A DNA stretch of 64,000 bases, taken from positions 1 to 64,000 of the forward strand of contig UQJV01000005.1 of NCBI GenBank assembly GCA_900541475.1, in the 5' to 3' direction. The notes beneath the pieces are model-generated. The model searched no databases, was not told the DNA's origin, and saw nothing but the letters and a program-made list of their open reading frames with translations. This DNA comes from an uncultured Collinsella sp. Its GTDB lineage: Bacteria; Actinomycetota; Coriobacteriia; Coriobacteriales; Coriobacteriaceae. How positions within the stretch are numbered: the stretch's first letter is position 1; every line of letters starts with the position of its first letter. The position numbers and the translations under genes were made by a program. Positions 1 through 8,237 of this stretch are shown here, piece by piece.

Positions 1-180
1 TCAGGGAATTGTAATTGATGGTGAAGGTTCAAAGGTTATTTGCAAAGACTAATTTAAACTTCCAGTTTGCTGCACTCGCTCCTAGCAGGGTTTGGGGCAG
101 GAGGGGCGCAAGAGACGGGAGGGCCTTGTACGCGTTCCTGCGCTAGGGCCGCGGGGAGGGACTGCCTGGGTACGGCGCCT

Positions 181-321
181 GTCAACTCGGTCTACGTCTT
201 TGATGACCTGGTCGTACTCAATATCAACTTCACGGATGATGCCAAAACGGTCACCCGTGAGGAAGTGTTGGGTTCGAGTTCTGTGGACAATGTTCCAACA
301 TGCTGGGATCGAACTCGCTAG
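181..321 (+). pseudogene. Possible C-terminal remnant of a large serine recombinase
   Basis: The plus frame reads VYVFDDLVVLNINF, then a TVTREEV segment and SSSVDNVP before a stop at 319-321. This pattern (hydrophobic beta strand, then a T-hydrophobic-x-E-E-V segment and an SS-D motif) resembles the extreme C-terminus of large serine recombinases carried by integrative elements. Upstream bases 60-180 carry no matching reading frame, so if the call is right only the tail survives. It lies antisense to the end of the DUF523 gene. The match is from memory of the family, not a search. Confidence 0.3.
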
Positions 322-742
322 CCGGAATCACGCGGTACCCGTGACGCAGCAGCAGGTCGACGAAAACACCGTTGCCCGGAGTGAGCGTGCCGCTGAAGGT
401 TCCGTCGTAGATACGGCCGACGCCGCACGAGGGACTGCGATCTTGCAGGATGCACGCGACTATCTCTTCCGGTCCGCCTGCCTGCTCGCACATATCGAGC
501 GCACGTTGGGCACCCAGGCGAAATTCGCGATCAACCGAGATGCCCTCGCAGGTACGGACCTCGCCGTTCACAATCTCGGACGGCTTGCGCGGCGTGGGCA
601 GGCCGCCAAAGACCTCAGGGCACACCAAGAGGACCTCGGTTCCCGTGCGCTCGCAAGCCACGACCAGCTCGCGATGATAGTTGTCGAGTCCGTTATACTT
701 GCAGCTCTCGCCCATTAAGCAGGCGCTCACCACGATCTTCAT
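251..742 (-). CDS. DUF523 family protein
   Basis: A 163-residue protein starting MKIVVSACLMGES, with the family hallmarks: an N-terminal VSACLMGE segment, CPEVFGGLPTPR in the middle, and QDRSPSCGVGRIYDG in the C-terminal half. The conserved cysteines suggest metal or redox chemistry, but the function of DUF523 is unknown. I chose ATG at 742 because GGGAGG lies about 7 nt upstream; a TTG at 757 is in frame but lacks this spacing. The last ~18 residues extend past the usual family end and overlap, antisense, a putative recombinase scar, so the natural C-terminus may have been altered. Confidence 0.85.
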   Translation of the reverse strand: MKIVVSACLMGESCKYNGLDNYHRELVVACERTGTEVLLVCPEVFGGLPTPRKPSEIVNGEVRTCEGISVDREFRLGAQRALDMCEQAGGPEEIVACILQDRSPSCGVGRIYDGTFSGTLTPGNGVFVDLLLRHGYRVIPASEFDPSMLEHCPQNSNPTLPHG

Positions 743-761
743 ACATATCCCTCCCAAGCAA

Positions 762-798
762 AACGCCCCATTTGAGATAGAAGCTCAAATGGGGCGTT
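762..798 (-). terminator. Intrinsic terminator of ftsH
   Basis: A perfect 15-bp stem (762-776 with 784-798) with a 7-nt loop lies 20 nt past the ftsH stop. In the leftward direction it is followed by a short T-rich stretch. It separates ftsH from the DUF523 gene. Confidence 0.85.
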
Positions 799-817
799 CG
801 GCGCTGTGCAGCCAGCC

Positions 818-2725
818 TTACTGCTGCTTTGGCATCAGCGGATTCTCGCGCGTGAGGAGATTCATAAACTCCTCGCCCGTGATCGTCTCCTTCTTGTACA
901 GATAACGAGCCAGCTCGTGGAGCTTAAACTTGTTCTCCTTCAGAATCTGCAGGGCGCGATCGTGCGCATCCTCGATCAGCTTGGCGACAATCGCGTCCAC
1001 GCGCTCGGCCGTACCGGGGGCACAGGTGAGCGACGTGTCCTGGTTTAGGTACGCATTCTGAACGGTACCGAGCGCCATCATGCCAAACTCATCGGACATA
1101 CCAAAGCGCGTCACCATATTGCGGGCGAGCTTGGTGGCCTGCTCGATATCGTTGGCGGCGCCGGTCGTCATCTCACCAAAGATGAGCTCCTCGGCTGCAC
1201 GGCCACCGCAATAGACGGCGAGCTTGTCCAGGACCTCCTGGCGTGTGGTCAGGAAGCGCTCATCCTCCTCGACCTGCATGGTGTAGCCCAGAGCACCGCT
1301 CGTGCGCGGCACGATGGTGATCTTGGTGACCGGCGCAGAGCCCTTCTGGCGAGCGGCAACGATGGCATGGCCGATCTCATGGTAGGAAACGACCTGCTTC
1401 TCGTGGTCGGAAAGCACCGTAGACTTGCGCTGCTGACCGGCGATGACGACCTCCACCGACTCCTCAAAGTCGTCCTGCGTAGCGCGTTTGCGACCCTCGC
1501 GGACGGCACGCAGCGCGCCCTCGTTGATGATGTTGGCCAGGTCGGCGCCCGAGGCACCGGGCGTGGCGCGGGCAATCGCGGTCAAATCGATCGGCGGCTG
1601 CGTCTTCACGCTCTTGGCATGCAGCTCGAGGATGTTCTTACGGCCGGTCAGGTCTGGCAGCTCAACGGGGATACGGCGGTCAAAACGACCGGGGCGCAGC
1701 AAGGCCGGGTCAAGACTGTCGGGGCGGTTGGTAGCAGCGAGAACGACAATACCCTTGTGGTTATCGAAGCCGTCCATCTCGGTCAGCAGCTGGTTGAGCG
1801 TCTGCTCGCGCTCGTCATTGCCACTAAAGCCGCCGCCGTCACGCTTTTTGCCGATGGTATCGATCTCATCGATAAAGACGATGCACGGGGCCTTTTCCTT
1901 GGCCTGCTTAAACAGATCGCGAACCTTAGCGGCGCCGCGGCCGACGAACATCTCAACAAACTCAGAACCAGAAATACTAAAGAACGGCACACCCGCTTCG
2001 CCGGCCACAGCCTTGGCAAGCAGGGTCTTACCGGTACCCGGAGGGCCGACAAGGAGGGCACCGCGCGGCAGCTTGGCGCCGATCTCCTCGTAGCGCTGCG
2101 GCTTCTCCAGAAAGTCGACGACCTCCTTGAGGGACTCTTTGGCCTCTTCCTGGCCGGCGACATCCTTAAAGGTCACGCCCACGTCCTTGGAGGCGATCAC
2201 GCGCGCGCCGGACTTGCCCAGTCCACCGCCGCCAAAACCACCGCCGCCAAAGTTCATCGACGGACCGTCATCGCCCATGGCCTTCTTCATGCGGCGGTTG
2301 AGCCACCAGCCGATCAGGAAGAAAATCGCCATGGGAAGAATGAGGGTGAGCAGGTAGTAGGTCATCAGACCTGAGTTCTTATCGGGAACGACCGACTCCA
2401 GCGAGGCGCCAGATTCAAGCACGCGATCGGTAAAGCCCGCGTCATTCGGCACACCGGTCGTCTTGTAGGCGATGTTCTCGTCCTCGCCCTTCTTGGTGTA
2501 ATAAATCGTGTAATCGTCTGTGTTGTACTCGACCTTGTCGACACTCTTCTTATCGAGCGCTTTGACAAACGTCGAGTAATCGGTCTTCGTAATCTGCTGC
2601 GTGTGACCGATGTTGGGGAACAGAACGGTCGAGAGCACGAGGTAGACGACGAAGGCGATGAGCACGTAGAGGATCATATTCCGTCTACGTTTGTTGTCAT
2701 CCATCTCCATCTGCTTGAACTCCAT
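818..2725 (-). CDS. ftsH: ATP-dependent zinc metalloprotease FtsH
   Basis: A 635-residue membrane AAA+ protease that extracts and degrades membrane and short-lived cytosolic proteins as a hexamer. Visible: two transmembrane helices (about 19-38 and 122-142) flanking an extracytoplasmic segment, a Gly-rich linker (160-170), Walker A GPPGTGKT at 227-234, Walker B IVFIDEID near 282-289, the second region of homology with RPGRFDR, and the zinc site HEIGH at 449-453. Length is normal. The ATG used has a poor ribosome site; in-frame ATGs at codons 6 and 8 are alternatives. Transcribed alone, with its own terminator. Confidence 0.97.
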   Translation of the reverse strand: MEFKQMEMDDNKRRRNMILYVLIAFVVYLVLSTVLFPNIGHTQQITKTDYSTFVKALDKKSVDKVEYNTDDYTIYYTKKGEDENIAYKTTGVPNDAGFTDRVLESGASLESVVPDKNSGLMTYYLLTLILPMAIFFLIGWWLNRRMKKAMGDDGPSMNFGGGGFGGGGLGKSGARVIASKDVGVTFKDVAGQEEAKESLKEVVDFLEKPQRYEEIGAKLPRGALLVGPPGTGKTLLAKAVAGEAGVPFFSISGSEFVEMFVGRGAAKVRDLFKQAKEKAPCIVFIDEIDTIGKKRDGGGFSGNDEREQTLNQLLTEMDGFDNHKGIVVLAATNRPDSLDPALLRPGRFDRRIPVELPDLTGRKNILELHAKSVKTQPPIDLTAIARATPGASGADLANIINEGALRAVREGRKRATQDDFEESVEVVIAGQQRKSTVLSDHEKQVVSYHEIGHAIVAARQKGSAPVTKITIVPRTSGALGYTMQVEEDERFLTTRQEVLDKLAVYCGGRAAEELIFGEMTTGAANDIEQATKLARNMVTRFGMSDEFGMMALGTVQNAYLNQDTSLTCAPGTAERVDAIVAKLIEDAHDRALQILKENKFKLHELARYLYKKETITGEEFMNLLTRENPLMPKQQ

Positions 2726-2802
2726 CTACTGGGGTTGATAATGTTTTCTAGAATACCCAACCCGGACGGCGATAAACCGACGCCGGGCACGAAAGGACAG
2801 AG

Positions 2803-3288
2803 ATGGCATCACTGGAAGTCGGCAAGGTTCAAATCTATACGGGCGACGGCAAGGGCAAGACGACGGCTGCGCTGGGGCTCGCACTGCGCGCTACGGGCTA
2901 TGGACTTAACGTGCTCATGCTTCAGTTTGCCAAGAAGCTGCACTGCGCCGAACACGAAGCCGCGCCGCGCCTGGGGCTACGGATCGTACAAGCCGATCGC
3001 GACACGCCCGAAGCCTGTGCCGCACAGATCATGAAGCTGGCGCGCGAGCAGATTAGCCAGGTCGACGTGCTGATCTTGGATGAGCTGGGAGAAGCCATGC
3101 GGCGGGGCTTTGTGACGCGCGAAGATATCGAAGCGTTGATCGCGATGAAACCGACCACCACGGAGCTCGTGCTCACCGGCCGCGGCTTGCTGCCCCTCGC
3201 CGACCTTGCCGACCTAGTAACCGAAATGCGCCCCGTCAAACACTACTTCGACGAAGGCCTCCTAGCCCGTCAAGGCATCGAATACTAA
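2803..3288 (+). CDS. Cob(I)alamin/cobinamide adenosyltransferase, CobA/CobO type
   Basis: A 161-residue P-loop protein with Walker A GDGKGKTT at about 14-21 and the LILDELGEA segment near 104, both typical of CobA/CobO/BtuR corrinoid adenosyltransferases that transfer the 5'-deoxyadenosyl group of ATP to Co(I) corrinoid. AAAGGA sits 6-7 nt before the ATG. No other cobalamin gene is near, so it more likely serves corrinoid salvage or maintenance than de novo synthesis; that is inference. It is divergent from ftsH and convergent with the MATE gene. Confidence 0.88.
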   Translation: MASLEVGKVQIYTGDGKGKTTAALGLALRATGYGLNVLMLQFAKKLHCAEHEAAPRLGLRIVQADRDTPEACAAQIMKLAREQISQVDVLILDELGEAMRRGFVTREDIEALIAMKPTTTELVLTGRGLLPLADLADLVTEMRPVKHYFDEGLLARQGIEY

Positions 3289-3310
3289 TCATTGGGGACG
3301 TCCCGAATGG
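3289..3310. repeat. Palindromic repeat, degenerate copy
   Basis: TCATTGGGGACGTCCCGAAT between two convergent genes. It matches one side of the perfect palindrome at 23464-23491, with a few changes in its right half. Its centre GGGACGTCCC is self-complementary, so it may also help terminate convergent transcription. Confidence 0.6.
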
Positions 3311-4660
3311 CTAGGCGGTGGCGCGGCCTAGCCAGTTGCCGCTGTGATGGTAGACGGTGAACATCATGGCGGTGATTACCCAGGTTACGGGGTAAACCAG
3401 CAGCAGGTGCTCAAGCGACGGATCGAACGGCATAATCGCAAACACCCAGATCACCCTGAGCACGACGGTGCCAAAAATCGTGAGCAGCATGGGCTGCAAG
3501 CTCACGCCGGCGCCGCGGATGGAACCCGACGCGTTCTCGATAATCGAGAAAATCGCGTAGAACGGCGCGATAAAATGAAGAATCGTCGTGGTGTACGCCG
3601 AAATCGAAGCATCGTCGACAAACAGACGCGACAACGGACCCGAGAACACCAGCAGCACGGCAGACAGGCCACCAATGAGCATAAAGGACAGCGCGAGCGA
3701 CGTATGGTAACCCTTGCGCATGCGCTCGTAGTTGCGCGCGCCAAAGTTCTGTGCCGAGAACGTGGTGATCGACACACCAAGCGCCTCAGTAACCATCCAG
3801 ACAATGCCATCCAGGCGGCCCGAAAGACCCCACGCCGTGGTGACATCGGCACCAAACGAGTTGACCGACACCTGAATCAAAACGTTGGAAATCGAATACG
3901 CAGCAGACTGAAAGCCAAGCGGCAGACCGCATGAGATCATGCTCTTACAAATGCCCGGATCAATGCCGAGTTTGGACAGTGAAAGCCGCCACGCACCCGG
4001 TGCGTGCATCATACGAATCACGATCATCGTGGCGTTGGAGCAAATGGTCAGCGCCACCGCGATGCCGCAGCCAAGAGCCTCCATATGAAGCACGGCAACG
4101 AAGATAACATCCAGCACCGCATTAACAAGGCAGCCGGAAGCGATGATCACAGCAGGCCCGCGCGTGTCGCCCACGGCGCGCAGCAGTGCCGTTCCCATAT
4201 TGAGCAGCAGCGCCGCAACCATGGCGGCAAAATAGCAACGAGCATAGGCCACGCCCTCGGCCAATAGTTCATGCGGCGTGTTCATAAGCACCAGCATGGG
4301 CTCAACGAACACTATGCCAAGAATCGAGAAAACGATACCGCCCACCAGCGCGAGCGTCATGGCCGTATGGACCGAACGGCTCAGGCGGTCATCATCGTGC
4401 TGGCCAAAATACTGACCGGTAATGACCGCGCAGCCGGCGCCGACGCCAACGCAAAAGCCAATGCAGAGCTCGGTGAGCACCATCGTGGCTTGAATGCCAC
4501 CCAGTGCGAGCTTGCCACCAAACTGGCCGACGATATAGGTACCGATGAGCGTGTAAGCCTGCTGAAAAAACGAACTAAAAAAGATGGGAACGCACAGCGA
4601 AAGCAGCTGCTGCCAAATAACACCCTGCGTTACATCGATAGCCGTAGATTTCTTAGCCAC
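3311..4660 (-). CDS. MATE family multidrug efflux transporter
   Basis: About 449 residues of nearly continuous hydrophobic helices (about 12), with the paired-half layout of MATE exporters: an early FQQAYTLIGTYIVGQFGG segment and a second-half counterpart NSFGADVTTAWGLSGRLDG. Such proteins use Na+ or H+ gradients to export cationic drugs. I chose GTG at 4660 because GGGGAGG lies 4 nt upstream; the ATG at 4693 would lie before that site. Substrate cannot be predicted. Stands alone between convergent and co-directional neighbours. Confidence 0.9.
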   Translation of the reverse strand: MAKKSTAIDVTQGVIWQQLLSLCVPIFFSSFFQQAYTLIGTYIVGQFGGKLALGGIQATMVLTELCIGFCVGVGAGCAVITGQYFGQHDDDRLSRSVHTAMTLALVGGIVFSILGIVFVEPMLVLMNTPHELLAEGVAYARCYFAAMVAALLLNMGTALLRAVGDTRGPAVIIASGCLVNAVLDVIFVAVLHMEALGCGIAVALTICSNATMIVIRMMHAPGAWRLSLSKLGIDPGICKSMISCGLPLGFQSAAYSISNVLIQVSVNSFGADVTTAWGLSGRLDGIVWMVTEALGVSITTFSAQNFGARNYERMRKGYHTSLALSFMLIGGLSAVLLVFSGPLSRLFVDDASISAYTTTILHFIAPFYAIFSIIENASGSIRGAGVSLQPMLLTIFGTVVLRVIWVFAIMPFDPSLEHLLLVYPVTWVITAMMFTVYHHSGNWLGRATA

Positions 4661-4785
4661 ACGCCCTCCCCAAAAGCGCACGTCAACCGACAAAACAGCA
4701 AATTAAGACCAACGCCAATACCAGCTTAGCACCGACCGGCGCCGACCGAAACACCCCGAATAAGAGCCCGGTGCGAACTATCTGC

Positions 4786-5700
4786 CTAGTGATACAGCCC
4801 CGGCTGGTAGTGGTACTCATTACTCACGTGCGGGCACAGCTGCCAAAAGGCGACGGCACTCGCCGCTGCCACGTTAAGCGAATCGACCCCGTGCGCCATC
4901 GGAATGCGCACGGCCCGGTCGCAGCCCGCGATAGTCTTGGCACCCAGGCCGGCACCCTCAGTACCCATAAAGATTGCCAGGCGGTCAATCTCCTGCAGCA
5001 CGGGATCGTCCAGCGATACGGAATCGTCCGTCAATGCCATGGCAGCACAGGAAAAACCGGCTTCGTGCAGTGCCGCCAGGCCATCGTGCGGCCACACACG
5101 AGCCTCGCTGCCAATGCGCGTCCACGGCACCTGAAACACCGTGCCCATGCTCACGCGGGCCGAGCGACGGTACAGCGGGTCGCAGCACGTAGGGCTGACC
5201 AAAATACCGTCAACGTTCAATGCGGCCGCCGAACGGAAAATCGCGCCCACATTGGTATGGTCGACAATGCCCTCGAGCACGCACACACGCACCGGACGCC
5301 CCCCCGCCGCCTCGACGACGCCGTCGAGAAACTCATCAACCGGAATCTGCCGCGGGCGACGAAACGCCGCGAGCGCGCCGCGCGTCACGTTAAAGCCCGT
5401 CAATTGCTCCATGAGCTCCATGGAGGCAACGAACACAGGAACCGGACCTGCGCCCTCGCGCACAACCAGGCGCTCAAACAGCGGCATCATCTGATCGAGC
5501 CAGCGTTCGCCCAAAAGAAAGCTCACCGGCTGGTATCCGGCACGCACCGCGCGCTCGATAACCTTGGCACTCTCAGCGATAAAGATACCCTTTTGGGGCT
5601 CCAGCACGCAGCGAAGCTCGCGCTCGGTCAGTCGCACGTAGGCGTCGAGCCGCTCATCCGTAAGCGAATCGATTCGCAGAACCTCAACGGCATCAGTCAT
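4786..5700 (-). CDS. SpoU/TrmH family RNA 2'-O-methyltransferase
   Basis: 304 residues. The C-terminal half has the SPOUT knot motifs: NVGAIFRSAAAL (motif 1, near residue 160), IFMGTEGAGL (motif 2) and IPMAHGVDSLNVAAASAVA (motif 3). The N-terminal ~100 residues form the substrate-binding part typical of rRNA/tRNA ribose methyltransferases using S-adenosylmethionine. The target nucleotide cannot be told from sequence. Monocistronic by appearance, upstream of folA. Confidence 0.9.
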   Translation of the reverse strand: MTDAVEVLRIDSLTDERLDAYVRLTERELRCVLEPQKGIFIAESAKVIERAVRAGYQPVSFLLGERWLDQMMPLFERLVVREGAGPVPVFVASMELMEQLTGFNVTRGALAAFRRPRQIPVDEFLDGVVEAAGGRPVRVCVLEGIVDHTNVGAIFRSAAALNVDGILVSPTCCDPLYRRSARVSMGTVFQVPWTRIGSEARVWPHDGLAALHEAGFSCAAMALTDDSVSLDDPVLQEIDRLAIFMGTEGAGLGAKTIAGCDRAVRIPMAHGVDSLNVAAASAVAFWQLCPHVSNEYHYQPGLYH

Positions 5701-5809
5701 AGCAGCCAGCCCGCACCCTTCTTAACAGCACATCTATACCAAACGAGGCGACGCGAAGCGCCGCCCCATGCATTCAATCAACCCGATAATACCGTTCACG
5801 CTAGGCGAT

Positions 5810-6328
5810 TCACGCCTCAACGCGACGATATGTCACGAACTCATAATCGAGACCCTCGTCACCCTCGCCCGCGGCAATCGTGGCAACCCCGCCAGCCTGC
5901 GAAACTTCCCATGCAGGATCGGCGTCCAAATTGGGAAAATACGTGTCCACGGGATGGACGCAGTGGTTATGCGTGACCTCGGCCTCCACGCAGTACGGCA
6001 AAAACTGCCGATAGACATCGCCACCACCGATCACCCAGGCAACGGGCTCATCGGCAACCGCGGCGAGCGCCTCGTCGATACTATGCACCACGTCGACGCC
6101 CTCGGGAGCAAAGCTCTCGTCGCGGGTGAGCACGATATTGCGACGGTTCTTGAGCGGACGCCCGCCGGGAAAACTCAGCAGGGTCTTGCGCCCCATAATA
6201 ACCGGGCAACCTTTGGTGCACGCCACAAAATGGCGCATGTCGGCGCGATTGGACACCACCATGTCGCCCTCGCACCCAATGCCCCAGTCGTCACACACGG
6301 CGACGATAGCAGATAGCTTACACGTCAT
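5810..6328 (-). CDS. folA: Dihydrofolate reductase
   Basis: 172 residues. N-terminal LSAIVAVCDDWGIG is the DHFR start (active-site acidic residue and Met20-loop region); MGRKTLLSFPGGRPLKNRRN binds NADPH, and VIGGGDVYRQFLP is the C-terminal cofactor motif. It regenerates tetrahydrofolate, consumed by the thymidylate synthase encoded immediately upstream. ATG at 6328 is preferred, with GGTGGC about 5 nt upstream; a GTG at 6337 directly abuts the thyA stop. Clearly an operon thyA-folA. Confidence 0.96.
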   Translation of the reverse strand: MTCKLSAIVAVCDDWGIGCEGDMVVSNRADMRHFVACTKGCPVIMGRKTLLSFPGGRPLKNRRNIVLTRDESFAPEGVDVVHSIDEALAAVADEPVAWVIGGGDVYRQFLPYCVEAEVTHNHCVHPVDTYFPNLDADPAWEVSQAGGVATIAAGEGDEGLDYEFVTYRRVEA

Positions 6329-6337
6329 GAGCGCCAC

Positions 6338-7186
6338 CTACACTGCAATGGGAATGTTCTTGACCTGCGGGCCGTGCTCGTAGCCCTCGACGATCAGGTC
6401 GTCAGTCGTAAACGCGTAGAAATCGTGCACGTCGGGATTAAGCGTTACCTTGGGCGCAGCAAACTGCGGACGCTCGATAAGCTCGCGGACGATATCGACA
6501 TGACGATCGTAAATGTGGGCATCGGCAATCACATGCAGCAGCTCGCCGGGAATCATATCGACCGACTGCGCGACCATCATCAGCAAGATGGCGTACTGGC
6601 ACACGTTCCAGTTGTTCGCGGCCAAAATGTCCTGGCTGCGCTGGTTGAGAATCATGTTGAGTGTGGGCTTGTCGTCCTGCGGGCGCTGCGTGACGTTATA
6701 GGTCACGCTGTACGCGCACGGATACAGGTGCATCTCGGACAAGTCGCTAAACACGTACGTGTTGGTCATGATGCGGCGGCTGTACGGCGTGTGCTTAAGG
6801 TCGTACAGCACACGGTCCATCTGGTCAAAGTCGCCCTCGGCATAATGGCTCTTCTGGCCAATCTGGTACCCGTATGCCTTGCCGATGGAACCGGTCTCGT
6901 CGGCCCACTCATCCCAAATATGGCTGTTGAGGTCATGGACGTTATTGGACTTCTTTTGATAGATCCACAAGATCTCGTCCATGGCAGATTTAAGCGCCGT
7001 GCGACGCAGCGTGAGCGCGGGGAACTCCTCGCGCAGGTCGTAACGTGCCGTAACGCCAAAGTTTTTAATGGTATAGGCAGGGGTGCCATCCTCCCACACC
7101 GGTCGGACCTTTTGCCCCTCGGTGGTGGTGCCATGGTCCAAAATATCGCGGCACATGGCTACAAACTGTTGATCAGCCTTGCTCAT
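6338..7186 (-). CDS. thyA: Thymidylate synthase
   Basis: 282 residues, dUMP to dTMP using methylene-THF. Visible: the N-terminal folate/dUMP region (FPALTLRRTALKSAMDEILW), the catalytic-cysteine region LYPCAYSVTYNV, the dUMP-contact motif LNQRSQDIL and C-terminal AHIYDRH. The residue after the catalytic Cys is Ala, where classical ThyA has His (PCH), and the QRS motif lacks the preceding Cys, so it belongs to a divergent ThyA branch. ATG at 7186 is preceded by a strong GGAGG. Leads folA. Confidence 0.94.
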   Translation of the reverse strand: MSKADQQFVAMCRDILDHGTTTEGQKVRPVWEDGTPAYTIKNFGVTARYDLREEFPALTLRRTALKSAMDEILWIYQKKSNNVHDLNSHIWDEWADETGSIGKAYGYQIGQKSHYAEGDFDQMDRVLYDLKHTPYSRRIMTNTYVFSDLSEMHLYPCAYSVTYNVTQRPQDDKPTLNMILNQRSQDILAANNWNVCQYAILLMMVAQSVDMIPGELLHVIADAHIYDRHVDIVRELIERPQFAAPKVTLNPDVHDFYAFTTDDLIVEGYEHGPQVKNIPIAV

Positions 7187-7270
7187 TGACCCTCCTGTCA
7201 GTCGCCTATAAGCGAGATTCATTGTAGCCCAGGCGCACGCGGCCCCACAGCCCAAACATAAGCCCTCACT

Positions 7271-7288
7271 TTCTGACATATGCCAGAA
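7271..7288. promoter_or_regulatory. Operator-like palindrome, copy 1
   Basis: TTCTGACATATGCCAGAA is an 18-nt near-perfect palindrome (one mismatched pair) in the divergent spacer between thyA and the DUF134 fusion gene. Its core TGACATATGYCA recurs 53 bp downstream. Likely bound by a dimeric regulator, plausibly the adjacent DUF134 helix-turn-helix protein. Confidence 0.6.
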
Positions 7289-7325
7289 ATTCCTTGCGCA
7301 AATCCGCACGTTGGCTATTCTATTG

Positions 7326-7340
7326 TTGACATATGTCAGA
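7326..7340. promoter_or_regulatory. Operator-like palindrome, copy 2
   Basis: Contains TGACATATGTCA, a perfect 12-nt palindrome (7327-7338), ending about 15 nt before the start codon of the DUF134 fusion gene. Located where it would overlap a promoter or early leader, as expected of a repressor site. Confidence 0.6.
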
Positions 7341-7352
7341 TTTGGAGAGCGT

Positions 7353-8117
7353 ATGGCAGGAAGACGCGAAAAATTGCGCCGCGTTGGGATCATTCCCGAA
7401 TATCGCGGCTTTACCCCCGACGGCCTTGCCAGCGGAGACGCCATCGACATGACAATCGACGAGCTCGAAGTCCTGCGGTTATGCGACCTGGAAGGCCTCA
7501 ATCAGGAGGCAGTCGCCCAGCACATGGGTATCGCTCGTGCCACCGTGGCGGCCATCTGCAGCCGCGCACATCGCAAGGTGGCAAACGCGCTGGTCAATGG
7601 ACGGGCACTCAGCATCGAAGGCGGCAGCATCGCGTACTCCCCCATTACCACGACGACGGCCGCATGGCCAGCAAAGGAGGTCGACACCATGAGGGTGGCA
7701 ACGACGTACGACAACGGCAACATCTTTATGCACTTTGGCCGCAGCGAGCAGTTCAAGATCTACGACATCCAGGATGACAAGGTGCTCAACGAGCAGGTCG
7801 TAGGCACCGACGGCACCGGTCACGGCGCCCTGGCGGGTCTGCTTGCCAACGGTGGCGTTGACACGCTCATCTGCGGCGGTATCGGCGGCGGCGCCATCAA
7901 CGCGCTCACCCAGGCTGGCATCACGGTCTATGCGGGCGCCCAGGGCAACTGCGACGCCTGCGTCGAGGCACTCATTGCCGGCACGCTCGCGCAGACCGGC
8001 GAGGCCACCTGCGACTGCCACGGCCATGACCACGAGCACGCCCACGAGCATGGCGAGTCCTGCGGCTGCCACGGCCATCACGGCCATGATGGGCACGAGG
8101 GCTGCGGCTGCCACTAG
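7353..8117 (+). CDS. DUF134 DNA-binding domain fused to NifX/NifB-like (dinitrogenase Fe-Mo cofactor) domain with His/Cys-rich tail
   Basis: 254 residues from ATG 7353 (GGAGAG upstream). Residues 1-95 are a DUF134 domain with a sigma-factor-like helix-turn-helix (LNQEAVAQHMGIARATVAAI). Residues ~112-210 form a NifX/NifB-type cluster-binding domain (GRSEQFKIYDI, ICGGIGGGAINAL, GNCDACVEAL). The last ~40 residues are a CDCHGHDHEHAHEHGE-type stretch that should bind metal ions. A metal- or Fe-S-cofactor-responsive regulator is the natural reading, possibly autoregulating through the two palindromes upstream. No nitrogenase or hydrogenase genes are in the window. Confidence 0.85.
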   Translation: MAGRREKLRRVGIIPEYRGFTPDGLASGDAIDMTIDELEVLRLCDLEGLNQEAVAQHMGIARATVAAICSRAHRKVANALVNGRALSIEGGSIAYSPITTTTAAWPAKEVDTMRVATTYDNGNIFMHFGRSEQFKIYDIQDDKVLNEQVVGTDGTGHGALAGLLANGGVDTLICGGIGGGAINALTQAGITVYAGAQGNCDACVEALIAGTLAQTGEATCDCHGHDHEHAHEHGESCGCHGHHGHDGHEGCGCH

Positions 8118-8179
8118 CGGCACGGCACCGCAAGCTCGGGGCGCGACGCTAAACGCAACCCAACAATCAAAGCCAACAA

Positions 8180-8213
8180 CAAAGGCCACCCGGTAGCTTC
8201 CGAGTGGCCTTTG
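8180..8213. terminator. Bidirectional intrinsic terminator
   Basis: CAAAGGCCAC pairs with GTGGCCTTTG (8204-8213); the stem continues to about 14 bp with one mismatch and a 6-nt loop. It lies between the convergent DUF134 fusion gene and ffh and has A/T flanks suited to both directions. Confidence 0.8.
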
Positions 8214-8237
8214 CCATATCAAGCTGGAATTACAGTC

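Noticed and set aside
92..718. 208-residue rightward open frame near the left edge
   Set aside because: It is antisense to the DUF523 gene, has no family features, and its codons follow the shadow of the opposite strand.
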